A stretch of DNA of 64,000 bases from Sporichthyaceae bacterium. GTDB lineage: Bacteria; Actinomycetota; Actinomycetes; Sporichthyales; Sporichthyaceae. Positions within the stretch are counted from its first letter, which is position 1; each line of letters begins with the position of its first letter. This document shows, piece by piece, positions 25,755-34,325 of the stretch. The notes beneath the pieces are model-generated. The model had not been told where the DNA came from, did no database searches, and saw nothing but the letters and a program-made list of their open reading frames with translations. A program made the position numbers and the translations under genes. The DNA is taken from the NCBI GenBank assembly GCA_036269075.1, contig DATASX010000002.1, positions 1-64,000 of the forward strand, written 5' to 3'.

Positions 25755-27386
25755 ATGTCCGCAGCGAATCCCTCCGATTCAGCGCCCGACCTGGACGCCG
25801 TCGTCGTCGGCGCGGGTTTCTCCGGCCTCTACATGCTCCACCGGCTGCGGAACGAGATGGGCTTGTCGGTCCGGGTCCTCGAGGCCGGCGACGGGATCGG
25901 TGGAACCTGGTACTGGAACCGCTACCCGGGCGCGCGCTGCGACAGTGAGAGCTTCATCTACGGCTACATGTTCGACGAGAAGCTGTGGCAGGAGTGGGAG
26001 TGGAGCGAGCGCTACCCGGAACAACCGGAGATCCTCACCTACCTCAACCACGTCGCCGAGCGCTTCGATCTCTACCGCGACATCCAGTTCGACGCTCGGG
26101 TTGCATCTGCAACTTTCGACGAGAGCAGCGCGACCTGGGCGGTGCGGACGCAGGACGGCGCGACCCTCACGGCGCGATTCCTGATCACTGGCGTGGGCTG
26201 CCTCTCGGCCTGGAACACCCCTGACTTCCCCGGCCTGGGCGATTTCCAGGGGCGGACGTTCCACACCGGGTTGTGGCCGCACGAGCCGGTGGACTTCACC
26301 GGCGAGCGGGTTGCCGTCATCGGCACCGGCGCCAGCGCTGTTCAGTCCATCCCGCGGATTGCCGAGCAGGCCGCAGATCTGACGGTGTTTCAGCGGACGC
26401 CGAACTACATCGTGCCGGCCAATCACGGCCCGGTGCCGGAGCAGGTGACCGCTGATCGGCGGCAGAACTTCGAGCAGATCCGCGAACACACCCGCAACTC
26501 CGCCTTCGGTATGCCGTACGACTTCCAGACGAAGCCCTTGGCTGAGCACTCCGACGAGGAACTCGACGCGGTATTGCAGGGCCGCTGGGACATCGGTGGC
26601 CTGAGCTTCATGGTGGCGGGCTTCCACGAGCCCATCTTCGACATCGAATCGAACCTGCGGATCGGGCGGTGGTTGGACCAGAAGATCAAGGAGAAGGTCA
26701 AGGACCCCGCGACCGCGGACCTGCTGACCCCGAAGAAACTGACCTACGCGGTCAAGCGCATCCCGCTGGACTCGGGCTACTTCGAGACCTTCAACTCCCC
26801 GCACGTCCACCTGGTCGGTATCAAGGACAACCCCATCGCCGCCATCACGGCGACCGGTGTGCGCCTCGCGGACGGCAGCGAGTACGAGTTCGACGCGATC
26901 GTGTTGGCCACCGGATTCGACGCCACCACCGGCACGCTGAACCGCATCGACATCCGCGGTCGCGGCGGGCAACTGTTGCGGGAAAAGTGGACGGACGGCC
27001 CGCGCACCTACCTGGGCATGTCGAGCGCGCAGTTCCCGAACTTCTTCATGATGACCGGCCCGCAGAGTCCCGGTGTGCTGTCCAACATGCCCACCTCCAT
27101 CGAGCAGCACGTGCAATTCATCTCGCGGATCATCGCCGAGGCGCTTGAGCGCGGTGTGACGACGGTGGAGCCCACCACGGTCGCCGAGGACGGCTGGGTG
27201 GCGCACAACGAGGAGGTCGCCGGGGCGACCCTGTTCCCCCAGGCGGACACCACGTACACCGGCGCGAACATCCCCGGCAAGGCGCGAGCGTTTCTCCCGA
27301 ACCTGGACACGGTGGCCGGCTACCGGGCGCTGTGCGACCAGGCGATCGCGGATGACTTCCAAGGATTCGTGTTCGCGGGGTCCTGA
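25755..27386 (+). CDS. Flavin-containing monooxygenase, Baeyer-Villiger type
   Basis: A 543-residue FAD/NADPH monooxygenase. The first Rossmann motif is VVVGAGFSGLY, the second VAVIGTGASAVQ, and the type I Baeyer-Villiger fingerprint FxGxxxHxxxWP is complete as FQGRTFHTGLWP. GTWYWNRYPGARCD and ATGFDATTG are typical of the cyclohexanone/steroid monooxygenase group. It would insert oxygen next to a ketone, giving an ester or lactone. Start ATG 25755 follows GGAGGTCAG; the longer open frame to 25641 has no family similarity. It stands 144 bp after the hydratase gene. Confidence 0.92.
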   Translation: MSAANPSDSAPDLDAVVVGAGFSGLYMLHRLRNEMGLSVRVLEAGDGIGGTWYWNRYPGARCDSESFIYGYMFDEKLWQEWEWSERYPEQPEILTYLNHVAERFDLYRDIQFDARVASATFDESSATWAVRTQDGATLTARFLITGVGCLSAWNTPDFPGLGDFQGRTFHTGLWPHEPVDFTGERVAVIGTGASAVQSIPRIAEQAADLTVFQRTPNYIVPANHGPVPEQVTADRRQNFEQIREHTRNSAFGMPYDFQTKPLAEHSDEELDAVLQGRWDIGGLSFMVAGFHEPIFDIESNLRIGRWLDQKIKEKVKDPATADLLTPKKLTYAVKRIPLDSGYFETFNSPHVHLVGIKDNPIAAITATGVRLADGSEYEFDAIVLATGFDATTGTLNRIDIRGRGGQLLREKWTDGPRTYLGMSSAQFPNFFMMTGPQSPGVLSNMPTSIEQHVQFISRIIAEALERGVTTVEPTTVAEDGWVAHNEEVAGATLFPQADTTYTGANIPGKARAFLPNLDTVAGYRALCDQAIADDFQGFVFAGS

Positions 27387-27489
27387 CGCCTGCCCGCTCC
27401 GGCCGGTACCTCGGTTCGAGGTCTTACCGTCCGATGAACGGATGCTGCAGGTCGCTGTGTTCTGTGGCGGGGTGTCGTAATTTCGCCCC

Positions 27490-28548
27490 GTGCGGATTCT
27501 TCTGACCGGTGGTGTCGGGTTCATCGGGTCCCACGTCGCCGAGTCCTTGCTCGAGGCCGGCCACGAGGTGCGGGTGCTGGATTGCCTGCTGCCGGCGGCG
27601 CATCGCGGTAAACCCGACGTGCCGCCCGGCGTGGAGTTCCGGCATGCCGATCTGCGCGACCCGCAAGCGGTGGGCGACGCGGTTGTCGGGGTCGACGCGG
27701 TCTGTCATCAGGCGGCGATGGTCGGGCTCGGTGTCGGGCTCGAGGATGCTCCGGACTACGTCGAGGCCAACGTGTTGGGCACCGCGGTCCTGCTGCGGGC
27801 AATGGCGGCCGCCCGGGTACGGCGATTGGTGCTGGCCAGTTCGATGGTTGTCTACGGCGAGGGTCGCTACCGTTGCGTGACCCACGGGTCGGTCGCAGCG
27901 GGGCCACGTCGACCGGTCGACCTCGACGCCGGCTGCTTCGACCCGCCCTGCCCGGCGTGCGGGTCGCCGCTGGAACCCGAACTGGTTTCCGAGGACGCCG
28001 CGCCGGATCCGCGCAACGTCTACGCCGTCACGAAGCTCGCCCAGGAGCACCTGGCCGCGGCCGCGGCGCGGGTGACCGAAGCGCGGGTGGCCGCCCTGCG
28101 GTACCACAACGTCTACGGTCCGCGCATGCCCCGCGACACCCCCTACGCCGGGGTGGCGAGCATCTTCCGCTCCGCATTGGCCGCCGGTCGCGCCCCGCAG
28201 GTGTTCGAGGACGGCGGCCAGCGTCGTGACTTCGTGCACGTGCGCGACGTCGCCTCGGCGAACCTGGCGGCGTTGGCCGCCACTGCCGAGGACGGGCCGA
28301 TCCCGGCCGGCGCCGTGCGGGCCTACAACGTCGGCAGCGGGGTGCCGCGAACGGTGGGGGAGTTGGCGCAGGCGTTGTCGGTGGCTTGCGCCGGGCCGCG
28401 TCCGGTGGTCACCGGCGCCTGGCGGGCCGGGGACGTGCGCCACGTGACAGCCTCCTCGCAACGCCTGCGCGAGGAGTTGGGCTGGCAGCCGACGGCGGAT
28501 TTCGCGGCGGGCATGGCGGAGTTCGCCGCTGCCCCGCAACGGGACTGA
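27490..28548 (+). CDS. NAD-dependent epimerase/dehydratase with CxxC insertion (dTDP-L-rhamnose 4-epimerase-like)
   Basis: A 352-residue extended short-chain dehydrogenase. NAD-binding GGVGFIGSH lies at residues 7-15 and the YxxxK pair is YAVTK. Between strand 5 and the active site is a Cys-rich insert (YGEGRYRC, then CFDPPCPACGSPLEPEL) which looks like a small zinc ribbon; I associate this insert with dTDP-L-rhamnose 4-epimerases, but the substrate is inferred. GTG start. Convergent with the histidine kinase gene. It may supply a sugar nucleotide to the glycosyltransferases at 30578-35752. The stop codon lies in hairpin 28545-28559. Confidence 0.85.
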   Translation: MRILLTGGVGFIGSHVAESLLEAGHEVRVLDCLLPAAHRGKPDVPPGVEFRHADLRDPQAVGDAVVGVDAVCHQAAMVGLGVGLEDAPDYVEANVLGTAVLLRAMAAARVRRLVLASSMVVYGEGRYRCVTHGSVAAGPRRPVDLDAGCFDPPCPACGSPLEPELVSEDAAPDPRNVYAVTKLAQEHLAAAAARVTEARVAALRYHNVYGPRMPRDTPYAGVASIFRSALAAGRAPQVFEDGGQRRDFVHVRDVASANLAALAATAEDGPIPAGAVRAYNVGSGVPRTVGELAQALSVACAGPRPVVTGAWRAGDVRHVTASSQRLREELGWQPTADFAAGMAEFAAAPQRD

Positions 28549-28559
28549 CGTCGCGTCAG
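28545..28559. terminator. Stop-codon hairpin CTGACG-TCG-CGTCAG
   Basis: Perfect 6-bp stem, 3-base loop, containing the TGA of the epimerase gene, in the 30-bp gap to the convergent kinase gene. The kinase stop lies in a second short palindrome GGCC-TCA-GGCC (28575-28585). Confidence 0.55.
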
Positions 28560-28578
28560 ATCCGCGGAGTGTTCGGCC

Positions 28579-29706
28579 TCAGGCCAGGGTCGGCAGGGTC
28601 ACCTCGAACCGGCAGCCACCGCCGGTGTTGGCGACGGTGATCTGTCCGGCGTGGGCCTCGACGATGCCGCGCACGATCGCCAGCCCGAGACCGGCGCCGC
28701 CGTCCGGGCCCGGGGTGCGGGCGTTGGTGCCGCGCCAGGCGACGTCGAACACCCGGGGCAGATCCTCCTCGGCGATGCCGCCACAGCAGTCGGTGACCGC
28801 AATGGTCGCTACTTCACCGGTGGTGGTCAGGCGGATGTCGACGAATCCCTCGGAGGGGGTGTGCCGGATCGCGTTCACGACGAGGTTGCTCATCAGCCGC
28901 GACAGTTCCCGGCCGTCGGCTCGGACGGACACCACCTGGTCGCTCGCGTGCCCGCGCAACGCGACGCCGCGTTCCCGGGCCAGGGCATCGGCACCGGCGA
29001 GGGTGTCGCTGACGAGATCGGACAGGCAGATGCGCTCCAAGGACAGGCGCAACGCGCCGGCGTTGATGACGGACAACTCGAACAGGTCGTCGACCATGCC
29101 GGCCAGGCGTTCGACCTCGGTGCGGATCTGCTTGTTGTAGCGAGCCGGATCCTCGGCTATGCCGTCCTCCATCGCCTCGGCCATCGCCCGGATCCCGGCC
29201 AGCGGGGTGCGCAGGTCGTGGGAGACCCAGGCGACCAGTTCCCGCCGGGAGGCCTCCAACGCGGCCTCGCGGGCCCGCGACTCGGCCAGCCGGACGCGCG
29301 CGGCCTCCAGCTCGCGGGAGACCTCGGCCAGTTCCGCGCTCGCTGGTAGACCGATTCGGACTGTGTGGGTGACAGAGCCCTCGGCACCCAGCGCCCGTGC
29401 CTCGGCGGACAGGACCCGACTCCCGGCGACGAGCATCCGGGCCAGCCCGGCCGACACCACCGCCATCAGCACACCGACCACGACGCTGACCAGGATCACG
29501 ACCGTGAAGTCATGGTGGGACAGGAACATCGCGTCCGCGGTGCCGACGGTCGCGGCGATGACGGCAGCCACGGTGGTCAGACAGAGCACAAGCAACGAGG
29601 TGCCGATCGAGCGATTGCGCAGGGCCCGCAGGGCGGCGGCCCCGAGCGCCGCGGTGGCACCGGCCCAGCCCGCCGCGATCAGCACGATCTGCATCTGATC
29701 ACTCAT
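28579..29706 (-). CDS. Sensor histidine kinase
   Basis: A 375-residue membrane kinase. Three N-terminal hydrophobic segments (IVLIAAGWAGATAALGAAAL, TSLLVLCLTTVAAVIAATVG, FTVVILVSVVVGVLMAVVSA) have almost no extracytoplasmic loop, followed by a HAMP-like linker and coiled coil. The H box is VAWVSHDLRTPLAG (His about 163), N box LMSNLVVNAIRHTP, D box VTDCCGGIAEEDLPRVF and G box GGAGLGLAIVRG. The lack of an external sensor domain suggests intramembrane sensing. It lies 13 bp after the response-regulator gene, its cognate partner. Confidence 0.92.
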   Translation of the reverse strand: MSDQMQIVLIAAGWAGATAALGAAALRALRNRSIGTSLLVLCLTTVAAVIAATVGTADAMFLSHHDFTVVILVSVVVGVLMAVVSAGLARMLVAGSRVLSAEARALGAEGSVTHTVRIGLPASAELAEVSRELEAARVRLAESRAREAALEASRRELVAWVSHDLRTPLAGIRAMAEAMEDGIAEDPARYNKQIRTEVERLAGMVDDLFELSVINAGALRLSLERICLSDLVSDTLAGADALARERGVALRGHASDQVVSVRADGRELSRLMSNLVVNAIRHTPSEGFVDIRLTTTGEVATIAVTDCCGGIAEEDLPRVFDVAWRGTNARTPGPDGGAGLGLAIVRGIVEAHAGQITVANTGGGCRFEVTLPTLA

Positions 29707-29719
29707 GAGCAGCTCGCGT

Positions 29720-30427
29720 TCATCGTTCGGTAGGTTGTTCGGCGGGCAGGTCGAATCGGTACCCGACGCCCCAGACGGTGACCAGCAGGCGCGGGTCCTT
29801 CGGGTCGGCCTCCACCTTCTCGCGCAACCGACGCACGTGCACGGTCACGGTGGACTGGTCGCCGAAGTCCCAGCCCCACACCTGCCGCATCAACTCCTCC
29901 CTGGTGAATGCCTCACCGGGATGGGCGAGCAGGAAGGCCAGCAGGTCGAACTCCCGCGTGGTCAGCGCGAGTTCGGCGCCCTCGCGGGTCGCTCGGTGGG
30001 CCGTCGGATCCAGCACCAGCGACCCGGCCCGCAACACCTCCGCGGCGGCTCCCGCCGCAGCCGTGCCCCCGCGGCGCAGCACGGACCGGACCCGCAGCGC
30101 GAGTTCGCGTGGGCTGAACGGCTTGGTCACGTAGTCGTCGGCGCCGATCTCCAGACCGATGACCCGGTCGCTCTCCGAGCCCAGGGCGGTCAACATGATC
30201 ACGGCGACCGGCGCGACCTGTCGAAGCCGCTTGCACACCTCGAGCCCGTCCAGGCCGGGCAGCATCAGGTCCAGCACGACCAGATCGGGCCAGGCGCGGG
30301 TCGCGGCCTCCAGGGCAGCCGGGCCGTCGCCGACGTGCTCGACCTCGTGGCCGTCGCGGCGCAGGTAGGTCAGCACGACCTCGGCGACGGTGGGGTCATC
30401 CTCGACCACCAGCACACGGGCGTTCAC
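29720..30427 (-). CDS. OmpR/PhoB-type response regulator
   Basis: A 235-residue two-domain regulator. Receiver acidic pocket VLVVEDD, phospho-acceptor Asp about 53 in VVLDLMLPG, conserved Lys in YVTKPFSP; the winged-helix domain has LTTREFDLLAFL and STVTVHVRRLREKVE. Start GTG 30427 (MNARVLVVEDD) is chosen from the family N-terminus; GTG 30430 and ATG 30448 are in-frame alternatives. The promoter region shared with the divergent glycosyltransferase cluster holds a direct repeat (30482-30535) of the spacing class OmpR regulators use. Confidence 0.92.
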   Translation of the reverse strand: MNARVLVVEDDPTVAEVVLTYLRRDGHEVEHVGDGPAALEAATRAWPDLVVLDLMLPGLDGLEVCKRLRQVAPVAVIMLTALGSESDRVIGLEIGADDYVTKPFSPRELALRVRSVLRRGGTAAAGAAAEVLRAGSLVLDPTAHRATREGAELALTTREFDLLAFLLAHPGEAFTREELMRQVWGWDFGDQSTVTVHVRRLREKVEADPKDPRLLVTVWGVGYRFDLPAEQPTER

Positions 30428-30481
30428 CACCCCAGGATAAGAACACATGGTCCGTCCCGAGCGCCGCCGGGCGGGTGTTCC

Positions 30482-30535
30482 GCGGACCGTAACACTTCGT
30501 ACGCCGGCGCCGCTCGTCTGCGGACCGTAAGACTT
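30482..30535. promoter_or_regulatory. Direct repeat GCGGACCGTAA[CG]ACTT x2
   Basis: Two 16-bp copies with one mismatch at 30482-30497 and 30520-30535, 38 bp apart, in the 150-bp gap between the response-regulator gene and the divergent GT2 gene. Tandem direct repeats are the normal binding pattern of PhoB/OmpR dimers, so this is a candidate site for the neighbouring regulator. Confidence 0.6.
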
Positions 30536-30577
30536 TTCGCGGCCCCGGCGGGCCGATTCGGCCCTACGTTCGCGCCC

Positions 30578-31228
30578 ATGGAGATCGTGGACGTGGTGCT
30601 GCCCTGCCTGGACGAGGCGGCGGCGTTGCCTTGGGTGTTGGGCCGAATGCCGGGGTGGGCCCGGCCGATCGTGGTCGACAACGGGTCGTCGGACGGCTCG
30701 GCGCGGATCGCGGCAGATCTCGGCGCGACGGTGGTCGTCGAACCGCAGCGGGGGTTCGGCGCGGCCTGTCACGCCGGGCTGATGGCGGCCACGGCGTCGG
30801 TGGTGTGTTTCTGCGACGCCGACGCCTCGCTGGATCCACGGCAGTTCGACCTGGTTGTCGGCCCGGTGCTGGGCGGCGAGGCCGACCTGGTGCTGGGCCG
30901 GCGTATCCCGGCTCCGGGAGCCTGGCCCGTGCACGCCCGGTTGGCCAATCGCGCGCTGGCCGGGCACCTGTCCCGCCGCACCGGGGTGCAGCTGCGCGAC
31001 CTCGGCCCGATGCGCGCCGCTCGGCGGGAAGGCCTGCTGGACCTGAATCTGACGGACCGTCGGTTCGGCTATCCGTTGGACATGGTGGTCAGCGCGATCG
31101 AGGCCGGGTGGCGGGTGGTCGAGCGGGACGTCGACTACCGGCCACGCACCGGACGTTCGAAGGTCACCGGCACGGTGCGCGGCACGCTGCGCGCGGTGCA
31201 CGACATGCGATCGGTACTTTCCAGGTGA
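30578..31228 (+). CDS. Family 2 glycosyltransferase
   Basis: A 216-residue GT-A fold transferase. VDVVLPCLDEAAALPWVL is the N-terminal nucleotide-binding strand, VDNGSSDGSARIA the next, and CFCDADASLDP the DxD-like metal motif; a GYPLDMVVSAIEAGWRV segment closes the acceptor site. It has no membrane segments. Similar short GT2 proteins pair with TIGR04282 proteins, as here, where the stop overlaps the next start by 4 bp. It uses an activated sugar on an unidentified acceptor. First gene of the cluster running to 35752. Confidence 0.87.
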   Translation: MEIVDVVLPCLDEAAALPWVLGRMPGWARPIVVDNGSSDGSARIAADLGATVVVEPQRGFGAACHAGLMAATASVVCFCDADASLDPRQFDLVVGPVLGGEADLVLGRRIPAPGAWPVHARLANRALAGHLSRRTGVQLRDLGPMRAARREGLLDLNLTDRRFGYPLDMVVSAIEAGWRVVERDVDYRPRTGRSKVTGTVRGTLRAVHDMRSVLSR

Positions 31229-31860
31229 GGGACGCGCCGACGACGATCCTGGTGCTGGCCAAGGAACCGCTGCCCGGTCGGGTGAAGACCCGACTGTGCT
31301 CACGATTCAGCGCGGTCGAGGCGGCCCAGTTGGCGGCGGCTGCGCTGCGGGACACGCTGGACGCGGTGCTGCGGGCACCGGCTCGGCGTCGGGTCCTGAT
31401 GCTCGACGGCCGGCCGGGGGACTGGGTGCCCACCGGGATCGAGGTGCTGCCGCAGTGCTCGGGCGGTCTCGACGAGCGCATCGCGGACGCGTTGGCCCGC
31501 GCGAGCGGACCGACGTTGCTGATCGGCATGGACACCCCGCAGGTGACGCCACGTCAGTTGAGCGTGCGGTGGACCGACCACGATGCGTGGTTCGGGCCGA
31601 GCGACGACGGCGGCTTCTGGGCGCTCGGGATGCGCGACCCGCACCCGGACCTGGTGCTGGGCGTGCCGATGTCGACCAGTTTCACCGGGGCCGTGCAACT
31701 GGGTCGACTGCGCGACGCCGGCCTGGGCGTGGGGCTGCTGCCCCAACTGTGCGACGTCGACACACCGGCCTGCGCGGCCCGGGTGGCCGCACTCGCACCG
31801 CACACCCACTTCGCCCGCACGCACGCCGGGATGATCGGCCGGGCCCGCGATGTCGGTTGA
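31225..31860 (+). CDS. TIGR04282/DUF2064 glycosyltransferase-like protein
   Basis: A 211-residue nucleotide-diphospho-sugar transferase-like protein. The N-terminus ILVLAKEPLPGRVKTRLC is diagnostic for DUF2064, followed by LIGMDTPQVTPRQL and WFGPSDDGGFWALGMRDP. GTG 31225 overlaps the GT2 stop (GTGA) and the next gene starts 11 bp before its end. Probably a nucleotidyl or glycosyl transfer step in the same pathway; the chemistry is not established for the family. Confidence 0.85.
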   Translation: MRDAPTTILVLAKEPLPGRVKTRLCSRFSAVEAAQLAAAALRDTLDAVLRAPARRRVLMLDGRPGDWVPTGIEVLPQCSGGLDERIADALARASGPTLLIGMDTPQVTPRQLSVRWTDHDAWFGPSDDGGFWALGMRDPHPDLVLGVPMSTSFTGAVQLGRLRDAGLGVGLLPQLCDVDTPACAARVAALAPHTHFARTHAGMIGRARDVG

Positions 31861-32500
31861 GGTCGACTGGGATCCCGCGGTGTTGCGGCTCTACGAACGC
31901 GCCCTCTGGGACCGGGCCACACTGCGGGCCTGCGACGGTGCCGGTGCCGATCTCGATTTCGACGTCCGGCGCTGGCTTCGCCCGGCCGACCGGGCCGACC
32001 TGACGATGCTCGCCCGGTGCACCGGTCCGACGCTCGACATCGGTTGCGGTCCCGGCCGACTGGTGGCCGCTCTGGCCCGAAGGGGCGTGCCGGCGTTGGG
32101 GGTCGACGTCGCTGCCGCGGCGATCGCGTTGACCCGCTCGGCAGGCGGACTGGCGCTGCGGCGCTCGGTCTTCGACCGGGTGCCGGGGGCAGGTCGGTGG
32201 CAGGCGGCCCTGCTGGCCGACGGGAACGTCGGCATCGGCGGTGATGTCGGCGGACTGCTCGCCCGCATCCGGGAGCTGCTGGCTCCCGGGGCAGTGGTGG
32301 TCGTAGAGGTGGAGGCAGACGGGATCAGTCGTCGCACGCGGGTCCAGGTCACCGGCGCGGCCGGCCGGGAGACGGCGGCGTTCGCCTGGGCCCGGGTAGG
32401 TTGGTCCGCGCTGGTCGCCGAGGCCGTGGCGATCGGCTTCGTCGCCGTCGAGCAATGGTCCTGCGACGGACGTCATTTCGCTTCACTGCAACGAATCTGA
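31850..32500 (+). CDS. SAM-dependent methyltransferase
   Basis: A 216-residue class I methyltransferase. Motif I is TLDIGCGPGRLVAALARRG, motif II VPALGVDVAAAAI, and LLADGNVGIGGDVGGLLARI corresponds to motif IV. It begins 11 bp inside the end of the DUF2064 gene and ends 11 bp before the molybdopterin fusion gene. It presumably methylates a product of the flanking transferases; substrate unknown. Confidence 0.85.
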   Translation: MSVEVDWDPAVLRLYERALWDRATLRACDGAGADLDFDVRRWLRPADRADLTMLARCTGPTLDIGCGPGRLVAALARRGVPALGVDVAAAAIALTRSAGGLALRRSVFDRVPGAGRWQAALLADGNVGIGGDVGGLLARIRELLAPGAVVVVEVEADGISRRTRVQVTGAAGRETAAFAWARVGWSALVAEAVAIGFVAVEQWSCDGRHFASLQRI

Positions 32501-32511
32501 CGGAGCGCATG

Positions 32512-33846
32512 ATGGCACTCAAGTTCGACGCCGGCCCTCGTCGGCGGACCGCCCGGATCAGGTCGGTCATGGCCTGGGTCGACGGACATCCCCCGCCCGG
32601 ACCCTTCCGGCCCGGTTTCTGGCGCAGCCCGATCCGCGGCCCCTGGCTGACCTCGGTGCTGGGCGCCCTCCTGCTGGTCGGCATCCCGCTCATGTTTCTC
32701 ACCGGCCTGCTGGACTTCCTGGCCTACAACCCGTGGCTGCCCGGCAACGGCGGGCGCGAGGGCTCGCACGTCCTGACGTTCGTGCCGTTCCATTGGCCGA
32801 CCCGACCGGCCTGGCTGTTCCGGGTCACCCAAGGCTTGCACGTGACCCTGGGTGTGGTCCTGGTTCCGGTGCTGGTCGCCAAGCTGTGGTCGGTGATCCC
32901 GAAGCTGTTCGAATGGCCGTCCGTGCGCAGCCCCGCGCACGCTGCCGAACGGGCCTCGCTGTTCGTGCTGGTCGGCGGAGCCGTGTTCACGTTCGTCACC
33001 GGATTGCTCAATGTCCAGTACTGGTACCGCTTCCCGGGATCCTTCTACCGCCTGCACTATTACGGCGCGTGGGTGTTCATGGTCGGGTTCACTGTCCACG
33101 CCTGCCTGAAGGTGCCGAAGATGCGTGCGGCCTTGCGGGCCCGAAAGCTGCGCGACGAACTGCGCGTGGACCTGAAGCACACCACTGTCGAGCCGTACGA
33201 GGAGTACGGCCTGGTGAGCCGGGCTCCGGCCGCGCCGACCGTGTCGCGCCGCGGCGCGCTGGGCCTGGTCGCGGCCGGGTCGGCCTCGCTGCTCGTTCTG
33301 ACGGTGGGTCAGTCGATCGGTGGCCCGCTGCGACGGGTCGCGCTGCTGGCCCCGCGCGGCGGTTACGACTCCGGCGACGGACCGAACGACTTCGTCGTCA
33401 ACATCTTCGCGGCCGACGTCGGGGTGCGTCCGGCCGGTGAGGAATGGCGGCTCGAGGTGCACGGCGCGGCCGCGCCGATCTCGCTGCGCCGGGCGGACCT
33501 GCTGGCGATGCCCCAGTACGTGGCGCACCTGCCGATCGCCTGTGTGGAGGGTTGGTCGGTCCCGGCCCAACGCTGGGAAGGGGTGCGACTGCGGGACCTC
33601 GCGCGGCTGGCCGGGGTACCGCACGCGCGGTCGGTGTTCGTCGAGTCGTTGCAGGCTGACGGGGGCGAATTCGCTCGAGGCCGCCTGGCGGACAACCAGA
33701 TCGCCGACCGCGGCAGCCTGTTGGCGCTGCGGGTGAACGGCGCGGATCTGTCGCTGGATCACGGGTGGCCGGCGCGGATCATCGTCCCGGACAACCCGGG
33801 GGTCCGCAACACCAAGTGGGTCCGTCGCCTGACCTTCGAGGCCTGA
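32512..33846 (+). CDS. Fused membrane cytochrome b and Tat-exported molybdopterin oxidoreductase
   Basis: A protein of about 444 residues in two parts. Residues 40-210 form four hydrophobic helices with His in QGLHVTLG, LHYYGAW and FTVHACLK, fitting a di-heme cytochrome b. A cytoplasmic stretch then carries an internal twin-arginine signal (VSRRGALGLVAAGSASLLVL). The C-terminal domain of about 190 residues is of the sulfite-oxidase molybdopterin type; HLPIACVEGWS supplies the Mo-ligating Cys. The predicted topology is consistent: even number of helices, RR inside, Mo domain outside. It thus resembles MsrP plus MsrQ in one chain. GGAG spacing favours ATG 32512 over 32509. Confidence 0.85.
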   Translation: MALKFDAGPRRRTARIRSVMAWVDGHPPPGPFRPGFWRSPIRGPWLTSVLGALLLVGIPLMFLTGLLDFLAYNPWLPGNGGREGSHVLTFVPFHWPTRPAWLFRVTQGLHVTLGVVLVPVLVAKLWSVIPKLFEWPSVRSPAHAAERASLFVLVGGAVFTFVTGLLNVQYWYRFPGSFYRLHYYGAWVFMVGFTVHACLKVPKMRAALRARKLRDELRVDLKHTTVEPYEEYGLVSRAPAAPTVSRRGALGLVAAGSASLLVLTVGQSIGGPLRRVALLAPRGGYDSGDGPNDFVVNIFAADVGVRPAGEEWRLEVHGAAAPISLRRADLLAMPQYVAHLPIACVEGWSVPAQRWEGVRLRDLARLAGVPHARSVFVESLQADGGEFARGRLADNQIADRGSLLALRVNGADLSLDHGWPARIIVPDNPGVRNTKWVRRLTFEA

Positions 33847-34325
33847 TGTCCCGGGCCCTCGAACTCCTCGCTCGCGCCCGCCGGTCCTACGGTGCGCATC
33901 CGGTCCATGCGCTGCTGATCGGCTGCGGCTTCCTGCTCTGCGCGCTCGCGCTGCGTCCGTTGCTCGCCGAGCGGCCGGTGCCGGTGGGGGAATGGTTCGT
34001 GTCCGGCGCGGTGCTGCACGATGCGGTGCTGCTGCCGCTCTACGTCGCCGCCGATGGCGCGCTGGTCGCGGTTTGGCGACGCCGCCCCGGCCAGGTGGCG
34101 TGGCTGAACTTCGTGCGGGTCCCGGCCGCGGTCTCGCTGCTGCTGCTGCTGGTCTGGTTCCCACTCATCGGCGGGCGGGCCGCCTCCTTCCGGCGCGCCA
34201 CCGGCCGGGGCACGCAGGCCTACCTGCCGCACTGGTTGTTCGTCGTCGCCGTGCTGTTCGGCCTGTCGTTGCTGGGTTACCTGATCCGCCTCGCGGTGTC
34301 CCGGCGGCGGCCCCGACCGCGATGA
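33846..34325 (+). CDS. Four-helix membrane protein of unknown function
   Basis: A 159-residue protein with four predicted helices: HALLIGCGFLLCALALRPLL, AVLHDAVLLPLYVAADGALV, PAAVSLLLLLVWFPLIGG, and PHWLFVVAVLFGLSLLGYLI. An isolated His-Asp in VLHDAV sits at a membrane edge. ATG 33846 overlaps the stop of the molybdopterin fusion (TGATG) and its own stop overlaps the mannosyltransferase start (ATGA), so it is a firm operon member, perhaps a subunit of the membrane redox protein. Family not recognised. Confidence 0.8.
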   Translation: MSRALELLARARRSYGAHPVHALLIGCGFLLCALALRPLLAERPVPVGEWFVSGAVLHDAVLLPLYVAADGALVAVWRRRPGQVAWLNFVRVPAAVSLLLLLVWFPLIGGRAASFRRATGRGTQAYLPHWLFVVAVLFGLSLLGYLIRLAVSRRRPRPR

